Shown here: in pieces, positions 52,181-62,162 of the stretch
Numbering within the stretch: position 1 is the stretch's first letter
Layout: each line of letters begins with the position of its first letter
NCBI GenBank assembly: GCA_025757845.1
Contig: CP107211.1
Coordinates: 2,108,001-2,172,000, forward strand
From: Oscillospiraceae bacterium
Lineage (GTDB): Bacteria > Bacillota > Clostridia > Oscillospirales > Ruminococcaceae
Length of the DNA stretch: 64,000 nucleotides
Reading direction: 5' to 3'
The notes under the pieces: model-generated
Told to the model about the DNA's origin: nothing
What the model saw: only the letters and a program-made list of their open reading frames with translations
Databases searched by the model: none
Position numbers and translations under genes: made by a program

Positions 52181-53629
52181 TTAGCCCGCCAGCGCGGTAG
52201 AAATCGCGTTGGGATCAAACTCCACAATTTCCTCGATGTCCTCCGCCGGATTAAACGGAGACATATACTTGTGGAACTTCACCGTGCCATTCAGCAGATC
52301 GGTCGTGGGGTTTTCGGATTCGATGTACTGCAGCTCATAGCGGGCGCAAATGCCACGGCTGACAAAGCTGTTGCCGCGCACGTTCTCGCTGTCAACCAGA
52401 GCCTCGATCAGGCGCTTGTTCAGCGGGTCGCTGACCTTCTGGAAATAGGTCTGGATGAAGGTGTTATCATCCCAGCAGAAGAACCTGCGGACGCTGAACC
52501 AGCGATCCTTCGGGTCAGTGTTGCCGGGATAACAGGCAGTGTTGTTGCCCCACAGACGGAAGCCGTTCATGTTCAGCCACGTTGCAACGCCGAAGGAGTT
52601 GACCACATTGGCCTGCTCCTGATCCAGCAGAACTTCCGTTCCATCTTTCAGGCAGGCAGCAGAAATAGAGATAGGCTTGTTATCCGGGCTTACGTTGGGA
52701 ATATCGCCGTTGTTCGCATCGGTCGCCACGGTCGCCGCAGCAGCCATTGCCGAACCCGCATAGATCACGTCGCCAACCTTTGCGTACAGCCACACAGCGT
52801 AGCAATTCGCACTGGTCACAGCCTGCTTTTCCTTCTGACGCTTCACGTCGTCATACTTGGTTGCACCGGCAGTAGAGCTGTCGATGTCCACGATGCACAC
52901 GCAGTTGAAAACACCGTTGATGTGGCTTGTCTTTGCCTGCAGGCCAGCCGACACCAGTGCATTCTCCGACCAGCCCGGAGCAAGCAGAATGCCGGGGGTC
53001 ATGTTCAGCTTCGGGAAAATCTGTCGAATGACTTCCATGCCGCTCTCAACACCATCTGCAGTAACCGCACCAACGATGTCTGCCGGGGTAACAGCAGTCG
53101 GGTCGATCTGGACACCGCTCACAGTCAGGCTCGTTGCGCTGTCGCCAGCACCGCCGGGGATCACCACGATGTTCACATAACCGTTATCGTCAAATGCTGC
53201 GGTGTAGTCCGTACCAGCCGCCAGCGGAGTTTCCTCTGCCTTAACGGTCAGCTTGTCCAGCAGGATGTCCTTTTCCTCCACCACTGCAACGCCGTCATTG
53301 ACCTGTACAGTTTTTTCCGGCAGATTTTTCTTGTGCTTGTTGGGATCAAGCACGTTAATCAGGATCATCGGCGACACGCCGACGACCTTGAAACTTGCGC
53401 CCATGCTCTGGCAGACGGTGTACTTCTCATAATCATCGTCGTAACCCACTGCGGCAGTTGCGCCTGCCAGCGTATTTGCCAGCATGGGGGTATTCGTGCA
53501 GTGATACGGATCACTTGCGCGGTTGATCGGCGCAGTGCCGATAACGACCTGCAGGCCAGCAGTTGCCGTCACGGGTGCCACGATACTGGTTCCCTGCTCG
53601 GCAACATAAACGCCATGCTTGTATGCCAT
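52181..53629 (-). CDS. Tail sheath protein
   Basis: A 482-residue contractile sheath protein. GVYVAEQGTSIVAPVTATAG at the N-terminus, APGWSENALVSAGLQAKTSH (~225-244), and YPGNTDPKDRWFSVRRFFCW (~366-385) are the family landmarks. Its presence shows a myovirus-type contractile tail. AAGGAGGGAGAGAAC before ATG. Confidence 0.92.
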   Translation of the reverse strand: MAYKHGVYVAEQGTSIVAPVTATAGLQVVIGTAPINRASDPYHCTNTPMLANTLAGATAAVGYDDDYEKYTVCQSMGASFKVVGVSPMILINVLDPNKHKKNLPEKTVQVNDGVAVVEEKDILLDKLTVKAEETPLAAGTDYTAAFDDNGYVNIVVIPGGAGDSATSLTVSGVQIDPTAVTPADIVGAVTADGVESGMEVIRQIFPKLNMTPGILLAPGWSENALVSAGLQAKTSHINGVFNCVCIVDIDSSTAGATKYDDVKRQKEKQAVTSANCYAVWLYAKVGDVIYAGSAMAAAATVATDANNGDIPNVSPDNKPISISAACLKDGTEVLLDQEQANVVNSFGVATWLNMNGFRLWGNNTACYPGNTDPKDRWFSVRRFFCWDDNTFIQTYFQKVSDPLNKRLIEALVDSENVRGNSFVSRGICARYELQYIESENPTTDLLNGTVKFHKYMSPFNPAEDIEEIVEFDPNAISTALAG

Positions 53630-53642
53630 GTTCTCTCCCTCC

Positions 53643-53939
53643 TTAGTTCAGTGCCGCTTTCACTGCGGCAAAAAGAATACCCGCGCTGCTCTTGGGGTTC
53701 TCAAGAGCCACGCGAGTATCTTTGAATTTATCAAGAGGCACCAGCAGGCCCCTTGCCATCGGTACGGCATCAAGGAAACGGTTCACCGCATCCGGCACCG
53801 CCTTACTGTCATGGTACACCGTGTACTGCTTCACCGTGTTTTTTACCGTCGGGCCGCAGTAAACCATCGGCCCATCCTTCTTGACCGGAGTTTCGGTCGC
53901 AGCCGCCTTTTCGGTCTGAGTATTTTTTGCATTGCTCAT
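53643..53939 (-). CDS. Small phage structural-region protein
   Basis: A 98-residue protein starting MSNAKNTQTEKAAATETP, with MVYCGPTVKNTVKQYTVYHD. It resembles short proteins placed between connector and sheath genes of Firmicutes myophages. Start supported by GAGGAACTTAT; an upstream ATG in frame is not. Confidence 0.6.
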   Translation of the reverse strand: MSNAKNTQTEKAAATETPVKKDGPMVYCGPTVKNTVKQYTVYHDSKAVPDAVNRFLDAVPMARGLLVPLDKFKDTRVALENPKSSAGILFAAVKAALN

Positions 53940-54472
53940 ATAAGTTCCTCGATTTCCGGGTTGTTTTCGCTGCTCATGCTCGGACAAGTAACATCCATCT
54001 GCACCGTAGCGAAGTAATACGGGCTTGTATCGTCCTGTTGAATTGCGCAGTCAATGGGAAGCAACACGTTGAAATAATCGCCAAAGATGTTGTAGACGCG
54101 GAAATGCTGTCCAATATCCTGCATGATGTTGTACAAATCCAGAACGGCGGGAGCTTTTTTATCCCGCACACCTTCCTCTTTGTTGCGAATAGGTGTCTGA
54201 TATGTGCAAATAATCAGGCTCATGTCCACCATTTCAGGTTCTTCCATCTTATCAATGCTCCAACCTGCTGCCTTGACCAGAATAAACGGAGCCGCTGCAG
54301 CCACCGTATCCACATCCTCGTCATTGCCGAAGTCGGTCGGAAATTCAAAATCGAAAATGTTGAGCGGCTTATTTTTGCCTTGACCACTGAATGTCTTTCC
54401 TGCAAAGAGCTTGTCCAGTTCTTCATGCAGCTTTTTCACAGCGTCAACCGGTGTGTAATTACTCGCTCTCAC
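53936..54472 (-). CDS. Tail-completion/connector protein
   Basis: A 178-residue protein with LHEELDKLFAGKTFSGQG and VDMSLIICTYQTPIRNKEEG; the position after the gp10-like gene and before the sheath fits a tail terminator or completion protein. GTG start behind GGGAGG. No named family assigned with confidence. Confidence 0.6.
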   Translation of the reverse strand: MRASNYTPVDAVKKLHEELDKLFAGKTFSGQGKNKPLNIFDFEFPTDFGNDEDVDTVAAAAPFILVKAAGWSIDKMEEPEMVDMSLIICTYQTPIRNKEEGVRDKKAPAVLDLYNIMQDIGQHFRVYNIFGDYFNVLLPIDCAIQQDDTSPYYFATVQMDVTCPSMSSENNPEIEELI

Positions 54473-55152
54473 TTTGTTTTCCTCCCGGCCTGCGTCAGAA
54501 TTTTGGATACTTCATGCTGCAGCCGTTCCTGCAAGATAATCTCGCTGTCCGGCTCGACTTCCTCTCTCCATACGGTGCTATGCATCGCACTGGCAGACGG
54601 GCTGGACATGGTGTAGAGTTTTTCTACGACGCCATTCTTACTGCGCCATCTGGTCGATTTCGGATTTGCCGCCGGACGACCGATCAACCTCTGCACCATG
54701 CCGACGTGCCCACTGTCAAACTTCACAAGAAAGCCCTTGCTTGCCTGTCCCAGCGCCGTATGTCCGCCGGTCAATGCTTCCATCGGCGATTTTTTCAAAA
54801 CACGCGATGTGTGGAACTCCGGCGACAACACCCAGTCCCTTCCCATATGCGGAACAGACGGGTTCGACTGGAAGTCGCCCAGATCATTTCTCCGGCTGGA
54901 AATAAAAATCTCCGCCGTCGGGTTCTGCGTTGTCGCCCTGTTGCGAACTTTCAGCGCATTCAGGTGACGACGGCCAGCAGAATTGACAGCATACCGAAGC
55001 CGCGCTTGCCGGATCATCATGTTTTTGGCTCTCGTCGCAGTCTGGTTGACAGCGTTTTTCATGGCCCGCGGGGCCTTATCCCGCATATCTCCCAGTGCAC
55101 GTTCCACTTCACCGATGTTCGGCACCTGCACGTCATAGATTGCCTTTGCCAT
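54469..55152 (-). CDS. HK97 gp10/minor tail gpZ-like protein
   Basis: A 227-residue protein with RALGDMRDKAPRAMKNAVNQ and ATRAKNMMIRQARLRYAVN, matching the minor tail protein Z / HK97 gp10 pattern of head-tail joining proteins. Overlaps the preceding and following genes by 1-4 nt. Confidence 0.72.
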   Translation of the reverse strand: MAKAIYDVQVPNIGEVERALGDMRDKAPRAMKNAVNQTATRAKNMMIRQARLRYAVNSAGRRHLNALKVRNRATTQNPTAEIFISSRRNDLGDFQSNPSVPHMGRDWVLSPEFHTSRVLKKSPMEALTGGHTALGQASKGFLVKFDSGHVGMVQRLIGRPAANPKSTRWRSKNGVVEKLYTMSSPSASAMHSTVWREEVEPDSEIILQERLQHEVSKILTQAGRKTK

Positions 55153-55487
55153 TACTGCCGCACCCTCTCCAACGTGACCAGATACAGTCCATGCTCATTT
55201 TGACAGCTTTTTATCGTGTAGCTGATTCGGTCGTACTCCATCGGCTTTCCAATCTTTGGAGCAGGGCCATAGTCAGCCGCCCGGATAAAGAACTGCTTTT
55301 GCGAGATGTACAAGCCTTGGTCAAAGTTTTGCTTGGCACCGGCTTCCCAGTGTGACTTGCGCTCTTTCAGTCCGGTTTCATACGGCACCACATCAAACGT
55401 TTCTCCGTCGATGGTATGCTGTTCTACAAACTCCTGAAAAAACACATCGTCAATATCAGCCATTGCCATTTCCAAAAAGTCGGTCAT
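55152..55487 (-). CDS. Head-tail connector / stopper-like protein
   Basis: A 111-residue protein beginning MTDFLEMAMADIDDVFFQEF; beta-rich middle (AADYGPAPKIGKPMEYDRIS). The position between the capsid operon and gp10-like gene fits a head-tail stopper. Overlaps the gpZ-like gene by one base. Confidence 0.62.
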   Translation of the reverse strand: MTDFLEMAMADIDDVFFQEFVEQHTIDGETFDVVPYETGLKERKSHWEAGAKQNFDQGLYISQKQFFIRAADYGPAPKIGKPMEYDRISYTIKSCQNEHGLYLVTLERVRQ

Positions 55488-55499
55488 GGTAATACCTGC

Positions 55500-55778
55500 T
55501 TACTCTGCTGCAGTCTTGCGGCCTTTTCTGCCGGGCTTTTCCTCGGCTTCGGATGCTTCTTCCTGCGTTTCCACATCGTTGCTGTCGGCGTCAGCCTGCT
55601 CCACAATGGCCTTAGTTTCCGCATCCAGTTCCGCTTCAGCGGCAACGCCCAATTTCACAAGGCGTTCCGCCTCTGCATCATCAACGCAAACGACCTCGCC
55701 CGCCAGAATCAGCTTCGTGGGTGCACCAGCTTTCGCCCGGAAGCCATAGCCGCCGGAAATGATCTGAACGACCTTCAT
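55500..55778 (-). CDS. Phage hypothetical protein (capsid-adjacent)
   Basis: A 92-residue protein: a short N-terminal region (VVQIISGGYGFR, LILAGEVVCVDDAEAERL) and an acidic tail ending EKPGRKGRKTAAE. Located between capsid and connector. Function unknown. Confidence 0.6.
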   Translation of the reverse strand: MKVVQIISGGYGFRAKAGAPTKLILAGEVVCVDDAEAERLVKLGVAAEAELDAETKAIVEQADADSNDVETQEEASEAEEKPGRKGRKTAAE

Positions 55779-55795
55779 ATTCCTGCTCCTTTCTC

Positions 55796-56872
55796 TTAGC
55801 CCACAACGTCAGCTGCATAGATGTAGGGGCAGTAGGTCTTGGGTGCGGCCAGAGGACGGCAGCCCAGACGGAGCTTGCGGGTATCCTTGTCCTGATCCAC
55901 AACCAGCTTTGCAACACGCTTTGCGGCATAGGTCGTGTAGTCGGTCTTGCCGTAGTCCATCTGAGTAATGGAGCCGTACATCATATGGCCGCAGTCCGGC
56001 GCAGTCACCATAGCTGCCGTAGCCGGGAAGTATCTGGCGCTCTTGCCGATCTCGTCCTCATAGGTTTCGTCCACGCTGAACACGTTCAGCATGAAACCGC
56101 CGAAGTTTAGCGTACCCATAAACACAACGCCGTCGTACTGGGTGAGCTGCTGGCGAATCTCGCCTACGATGATGCCGCTGTTCTTATCGAGCAGCTGGCG
56201 GGTTCTTTCGTCAGTCAGGATGTAGTCGGCCACATCAGTGCCGAGAATCAGGTCTTTTGCAGGCAGACCACGAGCAGACAGCATACGGCACATGGCCTTA
56301 ACGTCGCCCCAGAAGTCACCACCGTTCTCGTTCCACTTCTTGGAAGCGGTATAGGTATGATCGCTGGTGCCGTCGTAGAACTTCACAACCAGAGAATCGC
56401 CCTTGGTTGCACCGTCGATGTACTCCTGCATAACGCAGCCGTTGCCGATCATGGTTTCCGCCGCCATCCATTCCTCGCGGCGGGCAATGCGGTTTTCCAT
56501 GTCGTTCATGTCGTCTGCCAGCAGGCGGGCGGCACGCTGTGCTTCATCCATGCCCGGATACAGAGCCTCACCGAAGCCACGCTTAGTCAGCTCGTCGAGG
56601 GTCAGCAGACGAGACGGGGCGATATAGGCGGGCTTATAGGAATGCACCTCATAGCTCCGGCGACCAATGGGAATGTCGCCCGCTTTCTGATCCACGAATG
56701 CCGCCAGCTTACGGTCGCCGCTACGGTACTCGGTCAGAACTTCGTTCGCCTTGAAGATGTCACCTGCCCCGGTGGGGAAATAGCGATCCTTGAAAAAGCT
56801 GACCTTCGGGACAATTTCCTCGGAAATTGCCTGAAGGATAACATTATCAAAGAAGTTAATCAGAATTGCCAT
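55796..56872 (-). CDS. Major capsid protein (lambda gpE family)
   Basis: A 358-residue phage major capsid protein E: FFKDRYFPTGAGDIFKANEV, QKAGDIPIGRRSYEVHSYKP and a conserved YGKTDYTTYAAKRVAKLVVD region. HK97-like fold by family. It follows the decoration protein and precedes connector genes, the lambda order. AGGAGGACGTTTCA before ATG. Confidence 0.92.
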   Translation of the reverse strand: MAILINFFDNVILQAISEEIVPKVSFFKDRYFPTGAGDIFKANEVLTEYRSGDRKLAAFVDQKAGDIPIGRRSYEVHSYKPAYIAPSRLLTLDELTKRGFGEALYPGMDEAQRAARLLADDMNDMENRIARREEWMAAETMIGNGCVMQEYIDGATKGDSLVVKFYDGTSDHTYTASKKWNENGGDFWGDVKAMCRMLSARGLPAKDLILGTDVADYILTDERTRQLLDKNSGIIVGEIRQQLTQYDGVVFMGTLNFGGFMLNVFSVDETYEDEIGKSARYFPATAAMVTAPDCGHMMYGSITQMDYGKTDYTTYAAKRVAKLVVDQDKDTRKLRLGCRPLAAPKTYCPYIYAADVVG

Positions 56873-56887
56873 TGAAACGTCCTCCTG

Positions 56888-57286
56888 TTACATTTCGACC
56901 ACAGGCAGCAGAACGATGTCCCGCATCCGCAGTGCGTCTTTGTCTGCCTCGGTCATGGTGTAGCTGTCCTTGACGGTCAGCTTGTCCGGGTTGAAACAGC
57001 CTGCCAGATAGACTGCAACGGTTTCATCCATGCTGGCCTTCATAGTCACATCCTCAATCAGGATGCAGTCAGCGGTCAGAGTATCGCCGCCGGACGCCTC
57101 GGTTCCCAGAATGTGCAGCTTTCCATCCTTTGCGCTCTTGGCAAACACCGTGCCACGCACAAAGGTGGTTTCTGCTTCCGGGCCAGCAATCACGCCGGGG
57201 CCGACGCGCTTTTTCGGGTTCACGCCTGCGATCAGGCCGTCGTACTCAACCTCGCCCAGCTTTTCACTCAGCATTTTTTCAGCCAT
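56888..57286 (-). CDS. Head decoration protein (lambda gpD family)
   Basis: A 132-residue gpD-like protein with VGPGVIAGPEAETTFVRGTV and a terminal ALRMRDIVLLPVVEM. Stabilises the expanded capsid. Directly between the protease and capsid genes. Confidence 0.85.
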   Translation of the reverse strand: MAEKMLSEKLGEVEYDGLIAGVNPKKRVGPGVIAGPEAETTFVRGTVFAKSAKDGKLHILGTEASGGDTLTADCILIEDVTMKASMDETVAVYLAGCFNPDKLTVKDSYTMTEADKDALRMRDIVLLPVVEM

Positions 57287-57289
57287 CGT

Positions 57290-58510
57290 TTAGCCCTCCT
57301 TCTTCGGGTGGAACAGGTTCTTGACCATCGCACGCTTTTCGGCGTCGGTCTGGTTCTTGTTTTTCGTGCCAGTGCCAGAGACACCGTCCGGGGCAGCACC
57401 GCCAACGCTGTTTGCGCCGCTGGTATCTGCATCATCTTCGGTATCATCCAGCAGTTTGTGGCCCTTCTTCTTTGCATCCAGCGCCGCACGGTAAGCAAGC
57501 TGCTCCGCAGAACAAGCCTTGTCACCATACTTTGCCTCGGCCACCAGATCGGACGGGACTGCATCCGCGATCTCGTCAATGGCAGCCAAACGATCACGCT
57601 CCTGCTTCTGTGCCTCCGCATGGGCTTCGTCCACAATCTCTTTCACCAGATCAGGACAGCCGTTGCGCAGTTCATCTGCGTTCTTGAACTCCATGTCGTT
57701 ACCTCCATCGTTCTTGTCCGGCTTTCCTGCCGGGTCAGTGTTATTTACAAAACCCTCAGTCGTGGCAGGGGCCACCACGGCGCGGTTTCGTACAAATTCA
57801 GGGGCATCATCAAATGTGCCCGGAACGGCAATGCTGTTGACAAACAGCGCACCATTCCTGTTTTCGATTTTTGCAGTCTGGTTGCTTTCCGTGATTTCGT
57901 CGATGAAGCCATTTTCTTTTGCTTCTGCCGCCGTCCACCACGATGTAGCGTCCATCCACGCCGCCACTTCTTCGACGGTGTGTCCTGTCTTTTTCGCATA
58001 CTGGTTCAAGACATTGGTGCGCATCACGGTCAGTGCATCCATGAGCTGCTTCAAGCCCTCCATGTCCACAAACCCGTTCGGGTTTACCTTGATGGGGTGG
58101 ATCATGTAGGTTGCATCCTCTGCCGCCTTGACCACTTTGCAATGGCTGGCGACGATGGTCGCCGCGCTGGCACAGATACCTTCGATTTGCGCTGTCACCG
58201 TGCCAAGCCTGTTTTCCAACATTGCGCCAATGGCTTGTGCGGCCCAGACATCCCCGCCGCCGCTGCAAATACGGACAGTCAGGTCATCCATAGCCGGAAT
58301 CGTCGCAAGGTCTGCGGCGAACGCCTGCGGGGTCACTTCATCACCCCACCAGCTCGTACGGCTAATATCACCGTAAAGCAGAAGTTCCGCCGTGCCGCCG
58401 GTCTCGGCTGCATTGCGGAACTCCCAAAACTTCTTGTTACTCGGACTTGCCGGGGTCGCCGCCGCTCCGTTGAGGAACAGCGGTTTGCTGTTGCACTTGT
58501 GCTCCCGCAA
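57290..58510 (-). CDS. ClpP-like head maturation protease (lambda gpC type) with scaffold region
   Basis: A 406-residue protein. The S14/ClpP-like domain has GGGDVW (84-89), ICASAATIVAS with Ser115, and YMIHPI with His138. The C-terminal ~200 residues are acidic/helical (DELRNGCPDLVKEIVDEAHA), likely scaffold. TTG start backed by a strong GGAGGTG; overlaps the portal gene by 74 nt, as in lambda B/C. Confidence 0.88.
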   Translation of the reverse strand: MREHKCNSKPLFLNGAAATPASPSNKKFWEFRNAAETGGTAELLLYGDISRTSWWGDEVTPQAFAADLATIPAMDDLTVRICSGGGDVWAAQAIGAMLENRLGTVTAQIEGICASAATIVASHCKVVKAAEDATYMIHPIKVNPNGFVDMEGLKQLMDALTVMRTNVLNQYAKKTGHTVEEVAAWMDATSWWTAAEAKENGFIDEITESNQTAKIENRNGALFVNSIAVPGTFDDAPEFVRNRAVVAPATTEGFVNNTDPAGKPDKNDGGNDMEFKNADELRNGCPDLVKEIVDEAHAEAQKQERDRLAAIDEIADAVPSDLVAEAKYGDKACSAEQLAYRAALDAKKKGHKLLDDTEDDADTSGANSVGGAAPDGVSGTGTKNKNQTDAEKRAMVKNLFHPKKEG

Positions 58511-60059
58511 TTTCGTCCACCTCCCGTTTCAGTGCGGCTTCGGCTTTCCGCTGCCGCATATTTGCCTCATAGCTTCCGCCCGTCATCTGAGCGGTTTCCT
58601 GTGCCGCCGTGGAGAATCCGCTGTTCACCCGCATCTGGGCTGCTTCGGCTTCATCCTTGGGGTTCAGGTTTGTTCTTGCCGGGCCATTCCAGTTGCAGTT
58701 CATGTAGGCCGCTGCAACCGCCGGGTTTGTCAGGAAGCCCGGCGCTTTGATCCGTCCCTTGCACACGGCTTCCCGGAACCATGCCTCATAGACCGGCTGG
58801 CAGAAAGAATCCGCGAACCAGTCTCGGTGCATTCCCGTGGTTCTCCAAAATTCATTCAAAGCGCCGCGGGCTGCAGAATAGCTGGTGCTGAACTGCTTGT
58901 ACAGCACCTCAGACGGAATTTCCAACGCCGCCGCCATCTGCTTTACAATGGCGTTCATGAACGCTTCAAACCCGGTCGTTGGGTGCTTCGGGTCTGCGAA
59001 CTGCACTTCCTCTCCGGGGTTCAGGTCGATAAACGCGCCCGGTGCCAGCTCCACACTGGTCTTATCAGGCGTATCTACCTGCACATCCGGGGGAAGCATT
59101 TCGCCAAACGGCACCTCGTCAGATTGATCCGACTTCTTGATAAACACTGTGAACATCGCGGAGATCACCGCGGCTGTCAGCTCTGCGTCCGTAAAACGCC
59201 CAAGCTGTTTCAGGCTTTCCAGCACCGGTGCCAGCAGTGGTACGCCGCGCAGCTGACCGGCACGTTCGCGCTGCATCAGACAGAGAACATTCTGCCGCCC
59301 GGTCTTTTTGCCGTAGGCTTCCACTCTTGTCCAGTGCGAGGCCGTCAATCCCGTCACGCTGGTAGACGCCAGCGGGTGCCGGTCGCAAACCCAGTACGCA
59401 ATGACCATGCCGTCTGCATCGGTTTCAACACCTTGCACGATCTTTTCAACATGATGCTCGTTAATGTCCGTCGGCGAAAGGATGTCCATAAACGCAGGAG
59501 AACAAATGCGGTCGGCTTCGATGATCCGCACACGCAGGTCATACGGTACACCGGGCGTCTTTTTGTTCTGCAGGACTGCCCATGAATCACCATTCAGCAG
59601 AAATCCCGTAAATGCCAACTGCTGCAACATATAGAAATTGTCGATGCGGTCTGCATCACAGGTCGGCTTATTGGCCCACAGAGCAAATTCTCTTGCGATT
59701 TGTTCATTGATTTTCTGGGCTTCCTCGTCTGAAATACCCAAAAATGCGTTGTCGATCTGCGGTGTCGGTGTCAGACCGCCGCACACTACATTGGTGCGCA
59801 TGGTCTTGATGGCACCGGTTGCCAGCGGGACGCCCATATAAGCGTCCCTGCTCCGCTCTCTCAGGACGCGAAGATTATCTTCGATGTCCTCTTTCGGGCT
59901 TCCACCGTGCCACATCCAGCCCCGCATAGATTTCTTGTGCAGACTTGCGCCATAGTTGGAATATCCCGAATTGATTGCCCGTATTGCCGTCTGTGCGGCA
60001 ACACGTTTTACTGCCCGCTCCGGGGCAATCGCCGTGAGCAGGGTATCGAAGAATCCCAT
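58437..60059 (-). CDS. Portal protein (lambda gpB family)
   Basis: A 540-residue phage portal of the lambda gpB type: GAIKTMRTNVVCGGLTPTPQ, NFYMLQQLAFTGFLLNGDSW, MAAALEIPSEVLYKQFSTSY, and the Gly/Arg-rich EFWRTTGMHRDWFADSF region. Forms the DNA entry ring. ATG behind AAGGAGAG. Confidence 0.93.
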   Translation of the reverse strand: MGFFDTLLTAIAPERAVKRVAAQTAIRAINSGYSNYGASLHKKSMRGWMWHGGSPKEDIEDNLRVLRERSRDAYMGVPLATGAIKTMRTNVVCGGLTPTPQIDNAFLGISDEEAQKINEQIAREFALWANKPTCDADRIDNFYMLQQLAFTGFLLNGDSWAVLQNKKTPGVPYDLRVRIIEADRICSPAFMDILSPTDINEHHVEKIVQGVETDADGMVIAYWVCDRHPLASTSVTGLTASHWTRVEAYGKKTGRQNVLCLMQRERAGQLRGVPLLAPVLESLKQLGRFTDAELTAAVISAMFTVFIKKSDQSDEVPFGEMLPPDVQVDTPDKTSVELAPGAFIDLNPGEEVQFADPKHPTTGFEAFMNAIVKQMAAALEIPSEVLYKQFSTSYSAARGALNEFWRTTGMHRDWFADSFCQPVYEAWFREAVCKGRIKAPGFLTNPAVAAAYMNCNWNGPARTNLNPKDEAEAAQMRVNSGFSTAAQETAQMTGGSYEANMRQRKAEAALKREVDEIAGAQVQQQTAVPQRSGGDPGKSE

Positions 60060-60071
60060 CTTCTACTCTCC

Positions 60072-60302
60072 TTACAGGTCACGCGGCACAAAATGCCCCA
60101 TCCGGTTCCGTCCCTTTCTCTGCTGAGAAAGTTCCGTCACCTTGTTCGACCAATAATCAATCCGCTTTCCAATCTGCGTCAGGTCTGCGTAGGTCAATGA
60201 CCTGTTGCCGATCTGGTAGCTTTGCCCGTGTGTCACCTTTTCCTCGGCGGCAATCCAAAGGTCAAGCTGTTTCTGTGCCGTTTCCAGCGTAATTCCTGCC
60301 AT
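60072..60302 (-). CDS. gpW-like head-tail joining protein (DUF6148-like)
   Basis: A 76-residue protein starting MAGITLETAQKQLDLWIAAE, with YQIGNRSLTYADLTQIGKRI; this small family lies between terminase and portal in lambda-like heads. ATG overlaps the end of the terminase gene. Confidence 0.82.
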   Translation of the reverse strand: MAGITLETAQKQLDLWIAAEEKVTHGQSYQIGNRSLTYADLTQIGKRIDYWSNKVTELSQQRKGRNRMGHFVPRDL

Positions 60303-62162
60303 TTAGATACCTCCCGAAAGCTGACGACGGCCCCGTGATTTCTTGACCGGCTGGGCAGGCGTTCCGTCTGCATCCGGTTTTTTCAGCACAGGGCGAGAAA
60401 TAGCAAGAGCCGCGGTTGCGTAATTGCGCAAATCCAGCGGCTCGTTTCGTTTATGCTCTTTATCTTTGATTTCCCAGTATTCTTTCAAATGACCCTTGAC
60501 GAACCGCACCACTTTCTTCTCAGCTGTTAGGCCCTTGAAGTATTCTTCGGTGTAGCCTGCTTCCTCATTTGACGGGAAGTGGCAGTAGTTCGGGCCGGGC
60601 GTCTTGACTTCCAAACGCTGATAGATGGTCGTTTTGCCCGCATCAACGCCCAGAATGAACAGGTCTGCCCGAACACGATTGTTCTTGGACGGGTTGCGGA
60701 TAAACGGCACTCCTGCGCCGCCCATGCCCTTAATGGCAAAGATGCGCCGGTTGAGCCGTTCCTTTGCAAACCGGTAAACTTCATCGGTGTGGTGTCCACC
60801 GGAATCAATGCAGGTCGCCAACAGCGGGTATGCCGTTCCGTCTGCCTTGTGCCATGTCCGAAGTAGAAAGTTGTCCAGATCGTCCCATACCTGATCCGAA
60901 AGCATATCGCCGAAGATTTTCTGGTAGCGAACGCCCCAGCTCTCTGTGCCCTCGCCCCAGCCGACCACTTCAACTTCAAAGCGATCATCCTGCACGTCAA
61001 CACCAGCAGTGAGGTACAGAACATCATCCGGCACCTCTGCGGCGTAGATTTCGCGGCGGTTGAACAGCTCGATGTCCTCCAACTGAATGCCGCGTTCCTC
61101 CCACGTCTCGCCCAACTCTGTGTTCACCCAGACCTTCATTTGTTCCGGGTTGCCATGATCGAGGGCAATTTTCGCTTCGATGAACTTCGTCACGATCTCT
61201 TTCCAGCCAACAAAGGTTGAAGCCAGCGTGTTCAGGTGGAAGCCTCTGGATTCTGCACCGGGATTGGCGGCAACATACTTACCGTATTTCCCCTGCTCTT
61301 TCCAGCGGTATTCATTTGATACACAGCCGCATTCCCTGCAGACATATCCAATTCCCTTGTCGAGGTCGTCTTTGTCGAACTTGACATTCTCCCAAAGGAA
61401 CGGCTGGTATGCCCCACATTCCGGGCAAGGCACGTTCCATTCTTCTTGTGTAGAAAGTAGGTAGGCGTCCTCAATGCGGCTGTCTCCCTTGATGGTGGGC
61501 GTGCTGACCATGACGGTCTTGTAATCCCAAAAGGTCGTCTGGCGTTTCTTTGCCAGATCAAGAGGGTCGCCCTCTGTTCCTGCGCTCTTGGGGTAGCGGT
61601 CGATCTCGTCCGCCAGCAGCACTTTGATGGGGCGGCTGGCAAGGCTCGACGGGCTGTTTGCGCCAACAATGGTGATGTGCCCGCCGGGGAAGTTCTTCTT
61701 CATGACGGTATTTCCAGCGTACCGGCTTTTGGTATCCACCAGACCGGTAAGCCGGGGCGTGTCCCGGATCATGGGAGCGATACGGTCTTTTGAGAGCGTC
61801 TGCCCCATGTCAAGGGTAGGCTGCATACACATCACCGGGCAGGGTGCATAGTCCATGTAGTAGCCCAGCGGGTTCAGAATGAAAGCATCCGTCTTTCCGA
61901 TCTGCGCCGCCGACATGACGACGACAGAACGGACGTGAGGATCACCGATGGCATCCATGATAGCCCGCTGATACGGGGCTTTCTCGGTGTGCCACCGCCC
62001 CGGTTCTGCGCTGGATTCTGCGGACAACACCCGGTATCTGTCCGCCCACTGGCTGACTGTCAGGGGCGGCGGCGGGCGTAGTTTGCTTAGAACCTCGGCG
62101 AACAGTTCCACGGTCTGCGGTTCAAGTTTCACGATCCGTTTTTTCTTCACGTTTCGGTTCAC
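60303..62162 (-). CDS. Terminase large subunit (lambda gpA family)
   Basis: A 619-residue gpA-type terminase. MSAAQIGKT (83-91) is Walker A, VLLADEID (181-188) Walker B; two CxxC pairs (C246/C249 and C275/C278) lie in the ATPase-nuclease linker region; the nuclease half contains GVDVQDDRFEVEVVGWGEG and CIDSGGHHTDEVY. GTG start with only a weak ribosome site. Packages DNA into the capsid. Confidence 0.93.
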   Translation of the reverse strand: MNRNVKKKRIVKLEPQTVELFAEVLSKLRPPPPLTVSQWADRYRVLSAESSAEPGRWHTEKAPYQRAIMDAIGDPHVRSVVVMSAAQIGKTDAFILNPLGYYMDYAPCPVMCMQPTLDMGQTLSKDRIAPMIRDTPRLTGLVDTKSRYAGNTVMKKNFPGGHITIVGANSPSSLASRPIKVLLADEIDRYPKSAGTEGDPLDLAKKRQTTFWDYKTVMVSTPTIKGDSRIEDAYLLSTQEEWNVPCPECGAYQPFLWENVKFDKDDLDKGIGYVCRECGCVSNEYRWKEQGKYGKYVAANPGAESRGFHLNTLASTFVGWKEIVTKFIEAKIALDHGNPEQMKVWVNTELGETWEERGIQLEDIELFNRREIYAAEVPDDVLYLTAGVDVQDDRFEVEVVGWGEGTESWGVRYQKIFGDMLSDQVWDDLDNFLLRTWHKADGTAYPLLATCIDSGGHHTDEVYRFAKERLNRRIFAIKGMGGAGVPFIRNPSKNNRVRADLFILGVDAGKTTIYQRLEVKTPGPNYCHFPSNEEAGYTEEYFKGLTAEKKVVRFVKGHLKEYWEIKDKEHKRNEPLDLRNYATAALAISRPVLKKPDADGTPAQPVKKSRGRRQLSGGI